Source: Laguncularia racemosa (taxonomy: Eukaryota; Streptophyta; Magnoliopsida; Myrtales; Combretaceae). Taken from it: a DNA stretch of 64,000 nucleotides. A model generated the notes under the pieces. The model had not been told where the DNA came from, ran no database searches, and was given only the letters and a program-made list of their open reading frames with translations. Position numbers and translations under genes: made by a program. Of the stretch, positions 34,394 through 46,960 are shown piece after piece; position 1 is the stretch's first letter, and the number at the start of each line of letters is the position of its first letter. The DNA lies in contig JBBMOL010000303.1 of the NCBI GenBank assembly GCA_037954665.1, forward strand, positions 496,001-560,000. Reading direction: 5' to 3'.

Positions 34394-36284
34394 CGATGCT
34401 TGTGAAGTGTGAAATGACTTTGTTGTCCCCTAAAGTGTTTTTTTTTTTAATTATTATTTTTAATTGGGGAATCGATTTATTTATTTATTATTTATTTTTT
34501 CTTTAAAAAATAAATCAGATTATTATTGTTATTATTATTATTTGTCTAGTGGAGGAATTAGATTATTAATTTTGTTTTTTAGTTGCTTTAGGAGATTTAA
34601 TCATTTCTCTCTTTCTTTCTTACTTTTTTCTCAAATAATATAAAGGCTTTCTTCAATATTTCTTTAATTTTGATATTTTTTATGAAAGCGATTATATCAT
34701 AATGTGTTCTATTTTTCTTTTTTAAATAAATGAAAAATCATAAAAACATGAGGAATTATCAGAAATTGAAAAATAAAAATAAAGTCGATGGATTTTGGAT
34801 GATCCACAACCAATGAACTGCCATGCCGCACAAGGTTCATCACCACCTCATGTTTGGAGAATCATTCGAGTAATTTCTCTAGAACGTCATACACACTTCC
34901 TCAGACATGCACTCTCCAAGATGATTTGTGCTAGTACATTTGGTAGCATATTATTTTCTTTGTCCTTTATGATGATTTCCCAAAACAATGAGCTAAAGAT
35001 GCCAAACTATAAAGATCTCTTTAGCTTCAAAACAATATGATGAGAAGAAATAATATGCCAGGCGTAGAAACCTTCTTCTAATGCATACAACTCTTGTTAT
35101 ATATTTGTTAATAGAGTAGTGATAGGTATTTGGACACTTTTACAAAGACATCATAAATTCAAAATATTGATTATTATTATTAGTGTAAACAAACACTAGA
35201 ATGTTGCAACATTATCTTCGACCAAGTAATTTTGGTTTGAAACTTGGTTATGTTAAACATTTTCCTTTCTCTATATAAAGTATGTAATGGGCATCTGAGT
35301 ATTTTCACACGATGGGCATAAATTACAAAAAGCCATGAGGCCCTTCATCTTCGACCATATGCAAATCCACTATTCTTGACCCATTTATTCAAACTATATT
35401 CTCCTTAACTTGTTACTTCTAATTATCTTTAATAAAGTAATCTAATGTAAACCTAGGTGTAGGCCGATTAATCTGGACCCATGAACTAGCATGCTGAGTT
35501 GTGAATCAGTAATACCTGGGATTCACGATCTTTAACTGACCATAGACTCTTTGAGTCCACGGTTCCTAAGCAGTTCATTATTCTCGAAAGGTGAACTTGG
35601 TATGTCCATAGCAGTTCGCGATGAAAACTTAAAATAAAAAAATTAATCATAGAAAAAAAAAATTTAAAAAAAAGTAAAATTAGAAATTAAAGTATTGAAA
35701 TATAGTGAAAATTTAGATTATTATATGTGAAATGATTTGTTTCCCTATTTACAATATTTAATGTATTATTGAAAATAAAAAAAATTAAAACATGTTTGAT
35801 TTGATATATATAAACTTCAATAAAAGAGAAGTTCTCACTCATTAGCAACGTGAGACTAACTTTTATTTTTGATCTTTTGTCTAGAGTTCCACATTGCTTA
35901 CTACTATATAAATAAATGTAAATTCTTTATAACTCTTTTAAAAAATAGCTCAAAAAAATTCTTAAACTCATTTCTTTTAAGTTCAAAATATAAGTTTCTT
36001 TTATTATTATTATTTTTTGAAAATTAGTTAAGGCCATCTGATGGATCTAAGACCCATAAACTAAAATTGGGGGTGTGGGACTGGTTCGGATCTCCACTTT
36101 GGAGAACTAGAAATTGCTAGTTTTAACCTATTTACGTCGAGGTCGAGATCTAATTTAATGCTTCAATCTTGTTTCTAATAAAATGTTATTATATGGAGCT
36201 CTTTAGTTTTTTCATAAATTTTTTTTCTCTTAAAAAAATGTTGTATTCAAACTTGAAAATAAACTAAGATAACCAATGACCAAT
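34394..36284. other. Upstream region of HAT5-like gene, no gene seen
   Basis: The first few hundred bases should hold promoter elements, but I see no firm motif beyond the TATA box. The rest is AT-rich with no long open frame of recognisable type. It ends at the gypsy insertion site. Confidence 0.6.
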
Positions 36285-36289
36285 TGTTT

Positions 36290-36628
36290 TGACGCAGCGA
36301 GTTAGTGTGAACAAACAAGATTAATCGATGATTGATATAAGAAATCAAAGAAAGTAACAAAGTCTCTCTCAAAACATGTCTAAAGTTGTTCTATTTCGCA
36401 AGATATGACCTAAAAACAAAAAGAGTATTATATAAAACCCTAAAACGTGGTTCAACATGGTCTTCAATACGGGTGTGTAGATCTTGCACAACCGTGCTTG
36501 TTGCCATGCCACTCAACATGCCCACTAGCATAAGCGTGTTGACACCCGTGTAAACCACTTCTCCAACACGCTCATCAGCACGCTTCTCTTCTCGTGTTTG
36601 TTCCTGTGTTCTCGTGTCTCCTACATCA
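36290..36628 (-). repeat. 3' LTR of the gypsy element
   Basis: On the minus strand it runs TGATGTAGGAGACACGAG to CTCGCTGCGTCA, 339 bp, with TATATAAT near 36433. It lacks the 40-base C-rich insertion of the partner LTR. Confidence 0.8.
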
Positions 36629-36834
36629 TTCTCTCCTACTCGAAAAGAGCTTGATCTTAAGGTCTCTTCTAGATATAAAGAAACACCATCTTGGTAAAAT
36701 GGAAATATAACTACCACATTGAATGTCTTTGAGATACTCATATTATTAGGAAATCTAATTACATAAGCATTGTCATTAATCCTCTACATTATTTGATACA
36801 GACCATACTTCTTGGGCTGTAACTTGCTATACTT
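36629..36834 (-). pseudogene. Gypsy integrase C-terminal end
   Basis: Reading from the Copia edge: KLQPKKYGLYQIM, a stop, INDNAYVI, then MSISKTFNVV. This is the standard end of many plant gypsy integrases (KINDNAYVVDLP, ISKTFNVADL). The frame runs on toward the 3' LTR. Its N-terminal continuation lies beyond the nested element at 46961. Confidence 0.75.
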
Positions 36835-38279
36835 TGTTGATGTTAAGGGGAGAATGTTAAGTTCTCTAATTTAGTTTTGATGTTAGCAAAAGAGGAATGA
36901 GTGTAATGAATGTTTAAGATAGCACGTAATTTTCTAAAGTTGAACAAGGAGACAGAAGCTTGTTCAGAACTTTCAAAAGTGTTATAAAGACTATTTTTGT
37001 TCTGACAGAAGGTGTTTCAGAAGTTGTGTAATGTATCTGTAGTTATTGTGGTAACCTTTCAAAAACACTTTCAGAACTTTCATAATAGAAGAACGGTTGA
37101 CAGGTTTGTTTCAGAAGCACTTTCAGAACCTTCAGGACAGTTAACAGATTTGCTTCAGAAGCACTTTCAGAACCTTTCATGTCTGTTACGAATTTTTTCA
37201 GATTACGTTCTAAATTTTATATTGATAGTTTTAATAAATTTCAAGGCCTAGCTCCACGTGTCAAGTATTTTTGGGTAATATACTTGATGTGTTTTACTAA
37301 AGTTAGATTTTATATCACGGGTTTTTTTAATTTACATAAAGTTTCACAAGATTTTATTCAAAGATTTCATTTTATGATAAAGTGAGATCATATAGGATTT
37401 ACAAGTTTTATCCAGATTTAAAATTGGATATTTGTACTATATTTTGGAAGATCCAGCAGTTACTAAGATAAGAATAAGAGATATGGTTGTTATATCAAGA
37501 TATGGTTTCATAATGTGAGGGATATCTTCAACAAACTTGATCCAAGAGATATATCAAAAGAAGATCTCGGTCAAACTAATTATCCAAGCTTATCCTCAAC
37601 AAGAATATCACGAATGCAGATCTTCCTCAACAGATCCAACTTATTTTTGAATTGAAAATTCAAAAATAAATTCAAGATTATCACGTGGAAAGTAGCTGTT
37701 ATGTTTTCTCCATATATAAAGTGTTTAATTCAAATGAAAAGAGAAGTGAAGAACGTTGAAAAAAACAGAAAAAAGGAACGTGGTTGAAAGAAAAAATTAC
37801 ACACGAGAAGAAAAGACTCATAAATCTTCAAGCAAATATCTTTACATATATATGTGATCTAGAGGAAATTTGTTATTCCTCATTGTTGTTGTTGTTGAGA
37901 TTCCTTTCGTGGAAAGGGAATTGTTTGTTATTTCATCACTGTAGTTGAGTGATTAGCTTAGTGAAGAAGCTAGAAAGACTCAACAGTGAGACTTTACCTT
38001 AAAGAGGCTTGTGTTGTATATCTTCGATTTGTTGATATAGTGAAACACAACCGGTATAGACAACCGGGACCCGCATGGAGTTGGAAGAGAGGACTGACGC
38101 TCGAGGCGGAACCTCTATAAATATCTGAGCATTCTACTCTTCTCTACTTTTATTTACTGTACATTATTGTTATTCACTTGATTTCATTAGTCAAGAGTTT
38201 TGGTTGATTTGCGAAAAAGTGAAATTTTAAGTAATTAATCAATTCACTCCCCTCTTGATTAATCTAATTGGGACCAACA
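36835..38279 (+). repeat. 5' LTR of Sirevirus-type element
   Basis: Begins TGTTGATGTTAAGG and ends GGGACCAACA. A cluster of TTCAGAA motifs lies at 36960-37185. CACGTGG at 37682 and TATATAAA at 37713 mark the likely promoter. Short frames such as 37012-37251 are LTR sequence. Confidence 0.92.
37713..37720 (+). promoter_or_regulatory. TATA box of Sirevirus 5' LTR
   Basis: TATATAAA 30 bases downstream of a CACGTGG G-box-like motif. Both are conserved in the 3' LTR near 46390. Confidence 0.6.
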
Positions 38280-38281
38280 AT

Positions 38282-38292
38282 TGGTATCAGAG
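38282..38292 (+). other. Primer binding site of Sirevirus-type element
   Basis: TGGTATCAGAG starts two bases after the LTR end and is complementary to the 3' end of initiator methionine tRNA, the usual Copia primer. Confidence 0.88.
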
Positions 38293-38321
38293 GAGGACTC
38301 ATTTATTTTGAGTGATCCAAA

Positions 38322-40132
38322 ATGGTTGAAAATAATGTTGCAATTAATCGAGCTCCCTACTTCGATGGCTCAAATTTCTCATATTGGAAGATGCGTATGG
38401 AAACTTACATCAAAGCTAATAATTATGATTCATGGCAGGTCATTTCACATGGAGACAGTTTGATCACCTTGAACGGAGATTCAACCTTGTCAGATTCGGA
38501 GAAGAAAATTATTGAGAAGAACAACAAAGCAAAAAATTTATTACTCACTACTATTGCTCCATCAGAGTTCTATTTAATATCATCGTGTGCTAGTGCAAAG
38601 GAGATTTGGGATATCCTATCCGATACATATGAAGGGACGGATACCATCAAGGAAACTAAGATAAATGCTTTAATTTAACAGTATGAATTATTTAAGTTTA
38701 AGTCTAATGAAGATGTCAAAGATGCTTTTAACAGGTTTACAACTATCATAAATGAGCTTGCATCACTTGGAAAGAAACTTCCAGATCCAGATCTTGTGAG
38801 GAAAATGTTGAGGATATTGCCACCATCTTGGGATGCAAAGAAAACTGCTATAGAGGAAGCTCAAGACCTAAACAAGTTAACTCTCAGTCAATTGAGAGAA
38901 AAGCTCATGGCATATGAGTCACACATAAAGACCACGCAAAGAGGAGAAGACGGTACCAAAGGAATTGCATTTAAAGTCAAGGAAATAAAGCAAAATGAAA
39001 CTGAAACAGATGATAGCGACGATGAGAAAGAAGAGGACATCAATCTTTTAGCACGTAGACTCAACAGGCTGCTCAAGAAGCAAAGAGGTAAGAAGTTTAA
39101 TGTTTTCAAGAAAAGTACTGAATATAAGCATAATGATGCAGGAAAAGCGTACAAGGAGAAAGAAAAGAAGAAAGAGAAAAGGGAGATTCAATGTTATGAA
39201 TGCAAAAAGCCAGGACACATCAAATACGAATGTCCAACACTGATCAAGAAAATGGAAAATTATAAAAAGAAAAGTCGAGCAATGCTAGCAACATGGAGTG
39301 ATTTAGAGGATACAGAGACAAATTTAGAGGATTCAGAAGAAGAAGAGGATGAGGCAAATTTGTGCTTAATGGCTAGTTCTGAGGTACATTCTGAATCTGA
39401 TGAAGATGTAACTGAAACTGACATGCTAGTAGAAATGAGTAAGCTACTAAAGGCACTAAAAAGGGCTGATACAAAATTAGCTAAGTATGAAAATGAAATA
39501 AACGCTCTTAAGAATGAAAAGGAGGTAGTAAAGCAAACAAATTCGTTAGTTGCGGATGAAAATGATATCTTGAAACAAGAAAATGAATCCATGCATGTGA
39601 GTATAGAGAAACTAAGAATAGAAAATCAATTACTTGAAGTAGAAACAAGTAACATGAAGGTAAAGATTGATGAACTGTCCAGTTCGTTGAAAACTACCTT
39701 TAAGAAATTTGATGAAAGTGATAAGAAATTGACTATGTTAATTTCTTCACAAAGAGTTTCGAATGAAAAACATGGGTTAGGATATGAGCATGGTTTGAGT
39801 TCAAAATCAATCAAAATACAGTTTTTGTTAAAGTTAAGCAAGTCTTAACTGATAAATTCAAAAGTAAAGAGTACATTTCGAATACAAATATTGTTAAAAG
39901 AGGAAATACCAGAGGCTTTTACAGAAGTTATTCTGACAAGAAGTATCCATACAATGGGTACTACAGAAGCAATACCAGAAGGTATAACAGAAGTTATACA
40001 AACCAGAATTTCCAGAAACAGGTAAATGACAAGTATAGGAATGTTAATTCTTATGCATGCTTCTTTTGTAATAAGTTTGGTCATATTGAGAAATTTTCTA
40101 TTATAAAAGAAATAAGCTCAGTAATCAACAAG
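38322..40132 (+). pseudogene. Sirevirus gag
   Basis: Begins MVENNVAINRAPYFDG, typical of Copia Gag, with the segment YWKMRMETYIKANNYDSW. A TAA at 38676 interrupts INALIQQYELF, but the same frame continues to 39848. The zinc knuckle CYECKKPGHIKYEC (about 39192-39233) has all four CX2CX4HX4C ligands. A long coiled coil follows (39420-39770). Near 39800 a one-base shift moves to another frame holding a second, degraded knuckle CFFCNKFGHIEKFS. Gag forms the particle and binds the RNA. Confidence 0.85.
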
Positions 40133-41492
40133 TAAATTGAAGAAATCAAATGAGCTTATCTTTTAAAGGGCCCAAACTTGCTTGGGTTCCTAAAAGGACT
40201 TAATTCTTTTTATTTGTATAGGGACATGAAGCTAAAATAAGAGGAACATGGTATTTGGATAGTGGATTTCTAGACATATGACTGGAGATGCTTCATTGTT
40301 CAATAGCATAACTTGGGAAGAAAAAGGATATGTAAAGTTTGGAGATGATAGTAGAGGTAAAATAATTGCCACTGGAACGATTGGTATGCCTACGTTTCTT
40401 ATTGAAAATGTATATCTTGTGCAAGGTTTAAAAATAATTTACTTAGTATTAGTCAATTATGTGATAAAGGTTATAGAATGATTTTTGATCAAGACAAGTG
40501 CTATGCTTTTAATGAAAATGATGAAAGATTATTTGAAGGAATTAGGAAAAGAAATATCTATCTTATAAAACCAGATGAAATCAATAATGATTGTTGTTTA
40601 ATTTCTTTGAATGATCATGTTTTTGCTTGGCATAAACGACTAGGACATGTTAATTTTAATCACTTAGAAAAATTATCTAAAAAGGATATTATTAAAGGAT
40701 TAGCTAAGATAAATATTAAACAAGACGTGAAATGTGATACTTGTTTAAAGAATAAAATGGTTTCTGTTTCTCATAAAAGTAAAAATGTAATCTCAACTAA
40801 GAGACCACTTGAATTATTGCATCTAGATCTTTTTGGACCTACTAGAGTCTTAAGCATAGGTGGAAGCAAATATGGATTTGTTATTGTTGATGATTTTTCA
40901 AGATACACTTGGGTTATATTCTTGCGACACAAGAGAGATACCTTTGATTCTTTTCAAAAGTTTGCAAAACAAATACAAAATGGAAAAGGAGTTTCCATAA
41001 TTAGTCTTCGAACTGATCATGGAACAGAATTTCAAAATGCAAGTTTTTTAAATTTTTGTGAAGAACATGGTATATCTCATAATTTCTCAGCTCCAAACAC
41101 TCCTTTCAACAAAATGGAGTAGTGGAACGCAAGAATAGAACTTTACAAGAGATGACTAGATCTATGTTAAATGAGAGTAGAATTGCTAAGTATTTCTAGG
41201 CAGAAGCAGTTTCTACAGCTTGCTATATCATCAATAGAGTCTTCATTCGACCTATGACATCAAAGACTGCTTCTGAGATGTTTCGAGGTAAGAAACCTAA
41301 CGTTTCATATTTTCATATCTTTGGATCTAAATGTTTTGTGAAGAAGAACCCACTCAACCTTGGTAAGTTTGATGAAAGATTTGAAGAAGCTATTTTCTTA
41401 GGATATTCTTTAAATAGTCGTGCTTATCGTGTTTTCAATAAGTCATCAAACACTATTGAAGAATCTATAAATGTTAAGTTTATTGAGGATTA
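40133..41492 (+). pseudogene. Sirevirus protease and integrase
   Basis: KGPKLAWVPKRT leads to the protease active site WYLDSG (near 40250), broken by a one-base deletion before RHMTGDASLF. A second shift lies near 40447. Integrase follows with HKRLGHVNFNHL and CDTCLKNK (zinc-binding HHCC), then DLFGPT, DDFSRYTWV, LRTDHGTEFQN and, after another shift near 41118, VERKNRTLQEM, giving the D, D and E of the catalytic core. TAG at 41199 replaces a tryptophan. The GKKPNVSYFHIFGSKCF block closes the domain. Confidence 0.85.
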
Positions 41493-43317
41493 AAAGGATG
41501 TTGATTCTAATGAAGAAAATGACTCCAATTCTAAAGCAGAAGTTAGTTCAGAACCTAAGTCCGAAGCACCTGCTGTTAACATTCGAGGATCTAATCATCC
41601 AGAACCTATTTCAGAGGCAAATACAGAAGGTACTTCAGAAGTTGTAAGATCTGAACAAGAGGCTTCTAAAGCTTGGAGGTATAAGTCCGCACATCCTTTT
41701 GATCAAATAATAGGAAATATACAATCGAGTGTTAAAACAAGAGCTAAATTAAAAAATCTTGAAAATCATTTTGTGTTGTTATCTGAAATTGAACCTAGTA
41801 AGATTGAAGAAGCTCTGAATGATGCTAATTGGATTATATCTATGTAAGAAGAATTAAATCAATTTCAAAGAAACAATGTATGGAATTTAGTTCCTAGACC
41901 TAGAGGGAAGTCTACAATCGGAACTAAATGGGTATTTAAAAATAAATTAGATGAAGACGGTAAAATTATAAGAAATAAAGCAAGATTAGTAGCTAAAGGT
42001 TATTCACAAGAAGAAGGAATAGATTTTGATGAAACATATGCACCTGTTGCTAGACTAGAAGCAATACGGTTAATGCTTGCATATGCATCTTATAAGGATT
42101 TTAAAGTTTTTCAAATGGATGTAAAAAGTGCATTTTTAAATGGTTTTATAAAGGAAGAAGTTTATGTGGAACAACCACCTGGTTTTGAAGATCCTTTCAA
42201 ATCAGACTATGTTTTTAAATTAAATAAAAAACTATATGGTTTGAAACAAGCTCCAAGAGCTTGGTATGAAAGATTGAGTGTGTTTTTGATCTCTAAAGGT
42301 TTTCATAGAGGAAAAGTGGATACTACTTTATTCTTAAAAACTTTTGATAATGATATCTTAGTTGTACAAATATATGTGGATGATATTATCTTTGGATCTA
42401 CTAAAGAATTGTTGTGTCAAGAATTTGCTGAGACCATGCAAGCAGAATTTGAAATGTCAATGATGGGAGAGTTGACATTCTTTTTGGGGCTTCAAATAAA
42501 ACAAACAAAGGAAGGAATTTTTGTTCATCAAGAAAAATACACAAAACAAATATTGAAGAAATTTGGATATGATGGATGCAAAAAGGTTACAACACCTATG
42601 AGTACTTCATCAAGGTTAGACTCTGACTTAAATGGAAAGAAGGTAAGTGAAAAACTTTATAGGAGTCTTATAGGTTCTTTATTGTATTTGACTGCATCTA
42701 GACCGAATATTTTGTTCAGTGTGTGTTTGTGTGCTAGATTTCAAGCTGCACCAACAAAAATTCATTTATCAGCGGTAAAGAGAATTTTCAAATACCTAGT
42801 TAATACTTCTAATTTAAGCATATGGTATCCTAAAAATCAGAATTTTGATCTAATAGGATATTCTGATGCAGATTATGCTGGATGTAAAATTGATAGAAAA
42901 AGTACATCTGGTACTTGTCAATTCCTAGGTCATAATTTAATTTCTTGGTCTTCTAAAAAACAAAATTCTGTTGCTCTATCCACAGCTGAAGCTGAATATG
43001 TTTCTATTGGAAATTGTTGTGCACAAGTTTTATGGATAAAATAACAATTGAATGATTATGGAATAAATTTTAAAACTGTGCCAATTAAATGTGACAACAC
43101 GAGTGCAATAAATTTGACAAAGAATCCAGTACATCATTCTAGGTCAAAACATATAGAAATTAGACATCATTTTATTAGAGATCATGTGCATAATGGAGAT
43201 ATAAATGTTGAATTTGTGTCAACCGATAATCAATTTGCAGATATTTTTACTAAACCTCTTGAAAAGGTAAAATTTGAATTTATTAGAAATGAATTAGGAA
43301 TTTGTAACCCCTTTTGA
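41493..43317 (+). pseudogene. Sirevirus reverse transcriptase and RNase H
   Basis: After an acidic linker, the RT domain runs from NVWNLVPRP through GTKWVFKNK, ARLVAKGYSQ and FQMDVKSAFLNG to the intact catalytic QIYVDDIIFGS near 42370. The frame is open from 41848 to 43041. RNase H shows GYSDADYAGC, SWSSKKQNSVALSTAEAEY and, after a single TAA at 43042, KHIEIRHHFIRDHV and FADIFTKPL. The stops at 41491, 41846 and 43042 are the only breaks seen. TAA at 41846 and 43042 replace likely CAA codons, as expected from deamination of methylated DNA. Confidence 0.88.
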
Positions 43318-43464
43318 TTTTTTTCCCCCCGAAAATATTGAAAATTTTTATTCATTTAAAATATATTTTCCTTTTCATTTGTTTTCTTCCTTCTCTAATT
43401 CTCTTCCTTCGAAATCTGTTCTCTTTCTCTCTCTCTATTTTCCTTCTCTCTCATTGCAACTCCA

Positions 43465-45200
43465 ATGGCGCCTAAAACATCAGAACGCCTTAAACAAAAA
43501 TCATTCAAAACAAAATCATCAAACAAGCCTTTAGTGATTCATGATGAATCTTCAAACTCTTCGGAAAAATATCAAGAACCTTCCATAGGAGAGAATCCGA
43601 GTTCCCCTGATTCCGAATCTATCATAGGTTCCAAGAAGATTACCAAAAGAAAACGAGCTGCATCGTCTTCACAAGGAAAAGGAAAAGCTATTCAAGAAAT
43701 CTCTCCGCTCAAGAAAGCATCCAGGAAGCAAACGAAACAACAGAATCTACTAACTCTGAAACCCTCAAATTCAAAATCTCTTCAAAAGAAGAAAAATGAG
43801 GTGTGTTCTTGTAGCTTTGTGGATTTTAATTTCTTTACTAGTAATGGATTCTACTGGAATGAACTGTTAGAACCCATAGGATGCATGGAACTTTGCTCTA
43901 CGCAAGTTCTAGTTTATGGGGAATGTGTTAAAGAATTTTATGGAAATTTAAGTCTTGCGGAAGGGAATGTCTTAATTTCTAGAGTATGTGATCAAGACAT
44001 TTTAATTTCTAGGGAAGATGTGGTTAAATGTCTACATCTACATGATGTAAATGATGATGTAGAAATCACGAACATGCCTACGAATGATCTGTTTGCTGCT
44101 ATAAATGGAGGATTGCAAATGGATTATGGAAAAGAAGCAATGGTCATTGATTTCGAGTTGTTTCCTTGAATCATTCATAAGATAATTGTTGAGTGTCTAT
44201 GTCCAAGAAAGGGCAGTTCTACTTCAATGTCCATTGAACATGCTCAAATTATCTATGCAATGATTAACAAAAGGAATGTGGACATGGCTTCTAGAGTCAT
44301 TGATCAAATTTGGAGGAATAAAGAAAGTTTAGTGTTTGGGAATATACTGATGCGATTGTTTGTGTTTAAAGGGATAGTTTTGCCTACAGTTCATCTGAAC
44401 CTATTAAATTAAAGAGGATAGGTAAAGAAGTTTTTCATCATATGTCCATCTTTTTTAAGGATTATTTATGGTATGCGAATGATGGTGCACATTTTGTCCA
44501 TCAAAAGCATATGAAAAGAATAGTTCCTTTTGGAATATCTGTTCAAGAAGGAGGTTCAGAACCTAGTTCAGAACCAATAACAGAGGTTGAAATAGATCAT
44601 GGGAAGAAATCATATGGTGAAGAGGCTGGGAAGAGTGGAACAAAAGAAGTTATATCCAATGTTGATCTGGAACAAATAAAGAATGTTGTTCGAGAAAGTT
44701 TGAAACATGAACTATTAGATTTGGTTAAAACAACTTTGACAGATGAAGTTCTACAACGATCTGATCTAAGGAGACTTGAATCAATGGAGTTACAAGTTAA
44801 ACAAACTTCTGATATTATCTTTGATATCAAGAAGAATTCTGAGAAGATGATTACCGATCTCCATCACTATAAGATTATTTATGATGAATTTAGTGCGAGA
44901 GTTAAACAAGATCTATCTAATAATGTGATTGCGTTTGATAAATTTGTCTCTCAAGTGAGGAAGATTGGAGATTCAGTGACTAACTCCTTCAAGATTTTGG
45001 ACTCCAAGACGGATAAAACATCCCAATCTGTCACAAGTCTTCATGGTGAAATCAAGCTCTTCTTATCCAACAAATTTCCAGATTATGTTCGCTCTGGCGC
45101 TCACATCATCGACTTGGATACTTCACCAGAGAAACCTTCGTTAACCAAACATTCCACCACTCCCTCTACCTCTCGAGTCACAAGATCTAGAAAATCTTAG
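43465..45200 (+). pseudogene. Sirevirus third ORF (env-like position)
   Basis: Starts MAPKTSERLKQKSF at 43465 with a lysine- and serine-rich N-terminus, then a globular region (FYGNLSLAEGNVLI, later SIEHAQIIYAMI and MASRVIDQIW) resembling plant transposon-associated proteins. Stops near 44167 and 44410, with a frame change, separate it from the last part, 44442-45200, which is largely coiled coil (LRRLESMELQVKQTSDIIF) and ends in TRSRKS. Position and coiled-coil content match the env-like ORF of SIRE1. I see no clear membrane segment, so I do not call it an envelope protein. Confidence 0.7.
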
Positions 45201-45263
45201 TTCTTTTAATTTTTTTTTTCGAATCAACTTGTAAAAGACTTTTGTTATCTTTTATGCATCAAT

Positions 45264-45512
45264 TAAGGGGGAGATACCCTTTTGCTGTTAACAAAAAGGG
45301 GGAGAATGGCAAATGTTGATGTTAGGAGAAGAATGATTCTATTATATCTATTCTATATATACTGCTTGCTGCTTTGTTTGTTGCTTATAATGATTCTATA
45401 TTGCTTATGAGTGCTTATAATCAATGTGTTATAGGAATATATGCTTAAACATGAAAGTTGTGTATATTTTGATTATCTAATGGTGTTTTGTTATCATCAA
45501 AAAGGGGGAGAA
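45264..45512 (+). other. Multiple polypurine tracts upstream of Sirevirus 3' LTR
   Basis: AAGGGGGAGA occurs three times, near 45266, 45295 and 45501; the last (AAAAAGGGGGAGAA) touches the 3' LTR. The middle copy is followed by TGTTGATGTTAGGAG, a near-copy of the LTR start. Repeated polypurine tracts have been reported for Sireviruses. Confidence 0.8.
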
Positions 45513-46960
45513 TGTTGATGTTAAGGGGAGAATGTTAAGTTCTCTAATTTAGTTTTGATGTTAACAAAAGAGGAATGAGTGTAATGAATGTTTAAGAGAG
45601 CATGTAATTTTCTAAAGTTGAATAAGGAGACAGAAGCTTGTTCAGAACCTTCAAAAGTGTTATAAAGACTATTTTTGTTCTGACAGAAGGTGTTTCAGAA
45701 GTTATGTAGTGTATCCGTAGTTATCGTGGTAACCTTTCAGAAACACTTTCAGAACCTTCATAATAGGAGAACAGTTGACAGGTTTGTTTCAGAAGCACTT
45801 TCAAAACCTTCAGGACAGTTAACAGGTTTGCTTCAAAAGCACTTTCAGAACCTTTCATGTCTGTTACGAATTTTTCCAGATTACGTTCTAAATTTTATAT
45901 CGATAGTTTTAATAAATTTCAAGGCTTAGCTCTACGTGTCAAGTATTTTTGGGTAATATACTTGATGTGTTTTACTAAAGTTGGATTTTATATCACGGGT
46001 TTTTTTAATTTACATAAAGTTTCACAAGATTTTATTCAAAGATTTCATTTTATGATAAAGTGAGATCATATAGGATTTACAAGTTTTATCCAGATTTAAA
46101 ATTGGATATTTGTACTATATTTTGGGAGATCCAGTAGTTACAAAGATAAGGATAAGAGATATGGTTGTTATATCAAGATATGGTTCCACAATGTGAGGGA
46201 TATCTTCAACAAACTTGATCCAAGAGATATATCCAAAGAAGATCTCGGTCAAACTAATTATCCAAGCTTATCCTCAACAAGAATATCGCGAATGCAGATC
46301 TTCCTCAACAAATCCAACTTATTTTTGAATTGAAAATTCAAAAATAAATTCAAGATTATCACGTGGAAAGTAGCTGTTATGTTTTCTCCATATATAAAGT
46401 GTTTAATTCAAATGAAAAGAGAAGTGAAGAACGTTGAAAAAAACAGAAAAAAAGGAACGTGGTTGAAAGAAAAAATTACACACGAGAAGAAAAGACTCAT
46501 ACATCTTCAAGCAAATATCTTTACATATATATGTGATCTAGAGGAAATTTGTTATTCCTCATTGTTGTTGTTGTTGAGATTCCTTTCGTGGAAAGGGAAT
46601 TGTTTGTTGTTTCATCACTGTAGTTGAGTGATTAGCTTAGTGAAGAAGCTAGAAAGACTCAACAGTGAGACTTTGCCTTAAAGAGGCTTGTGTTGTATAT
46701 CTTCAATTTGTTGATATAGTGAAACACAACCGGTATAGACAACTGGGACCCCGGCGTGGAGCTAGAAGAGAGAGACTAACGCTCGAGGCGGAACCTCTAT
46801 AAATATTGAGCATTCTACTCCTCTCTACTTTTATTTACTGCACATTATTGTTATTCACTTGATTTCATTAGTCAAGAGTTTTGGTTGATTTGCGAAAAAG
46901 TGAAATTTTAAGTAATTAATCAATTCACCCCCCTCTTGATTAATCTAATTGGGACCAACA
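45513..46960 (+). repeat. 3' LTR of Sirevirus-type element
   Basis: TGTTGATGTTAAGG to GGGACCAACA, followed by the TACTT duplication. It differs from the 5' LTR mostly by C/T and G/A changes, plus a short indel block near 46750. Confidence 0.92.

Larger units (their letters stand above)
36835..46960 (+). mobile_element. Sirevirus-type Ty1/Copia retrotransposon with a third ORF
   Basis: The LTRs are 1445 and 1448 bp, with perfect 5-bp duplications TACTT at 36830-36834 and 46961-46965. The order is LTR, initiator-Met primer site, gag, protease, integrase, reverse transcriptase, RNase H, an extra ORF, polypurine tracts, LTR. The extra ORF after RNase H, the size near 10 kb and repeated polypurine tracts fit Sireviruses (SIRE/Maximus lineage). 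The LTRs differ at about 45 sites by hand count, mostly transitions, near 3 percent, so the insertion is fairly recent. At least nine stops or frameshifts interrupt the coding region. Confidence 0.93.

Noticed and set aside
35885..35915. snRNA-like promoter: TTCCACATTG followed by TATATAAAT
   Set aside because: The upstream element matches RTCCCACATCG poorly and the spacing to the TATA is about 8 bases instead of about 24; no snRNA sequence follows.
37012..37385. Short ORFs repeated in both Copia LTRs (also 45690-46063)
   Set aside because: They are LTR sequence without conserved coding features; the two copies are alike only because the LTRs are.
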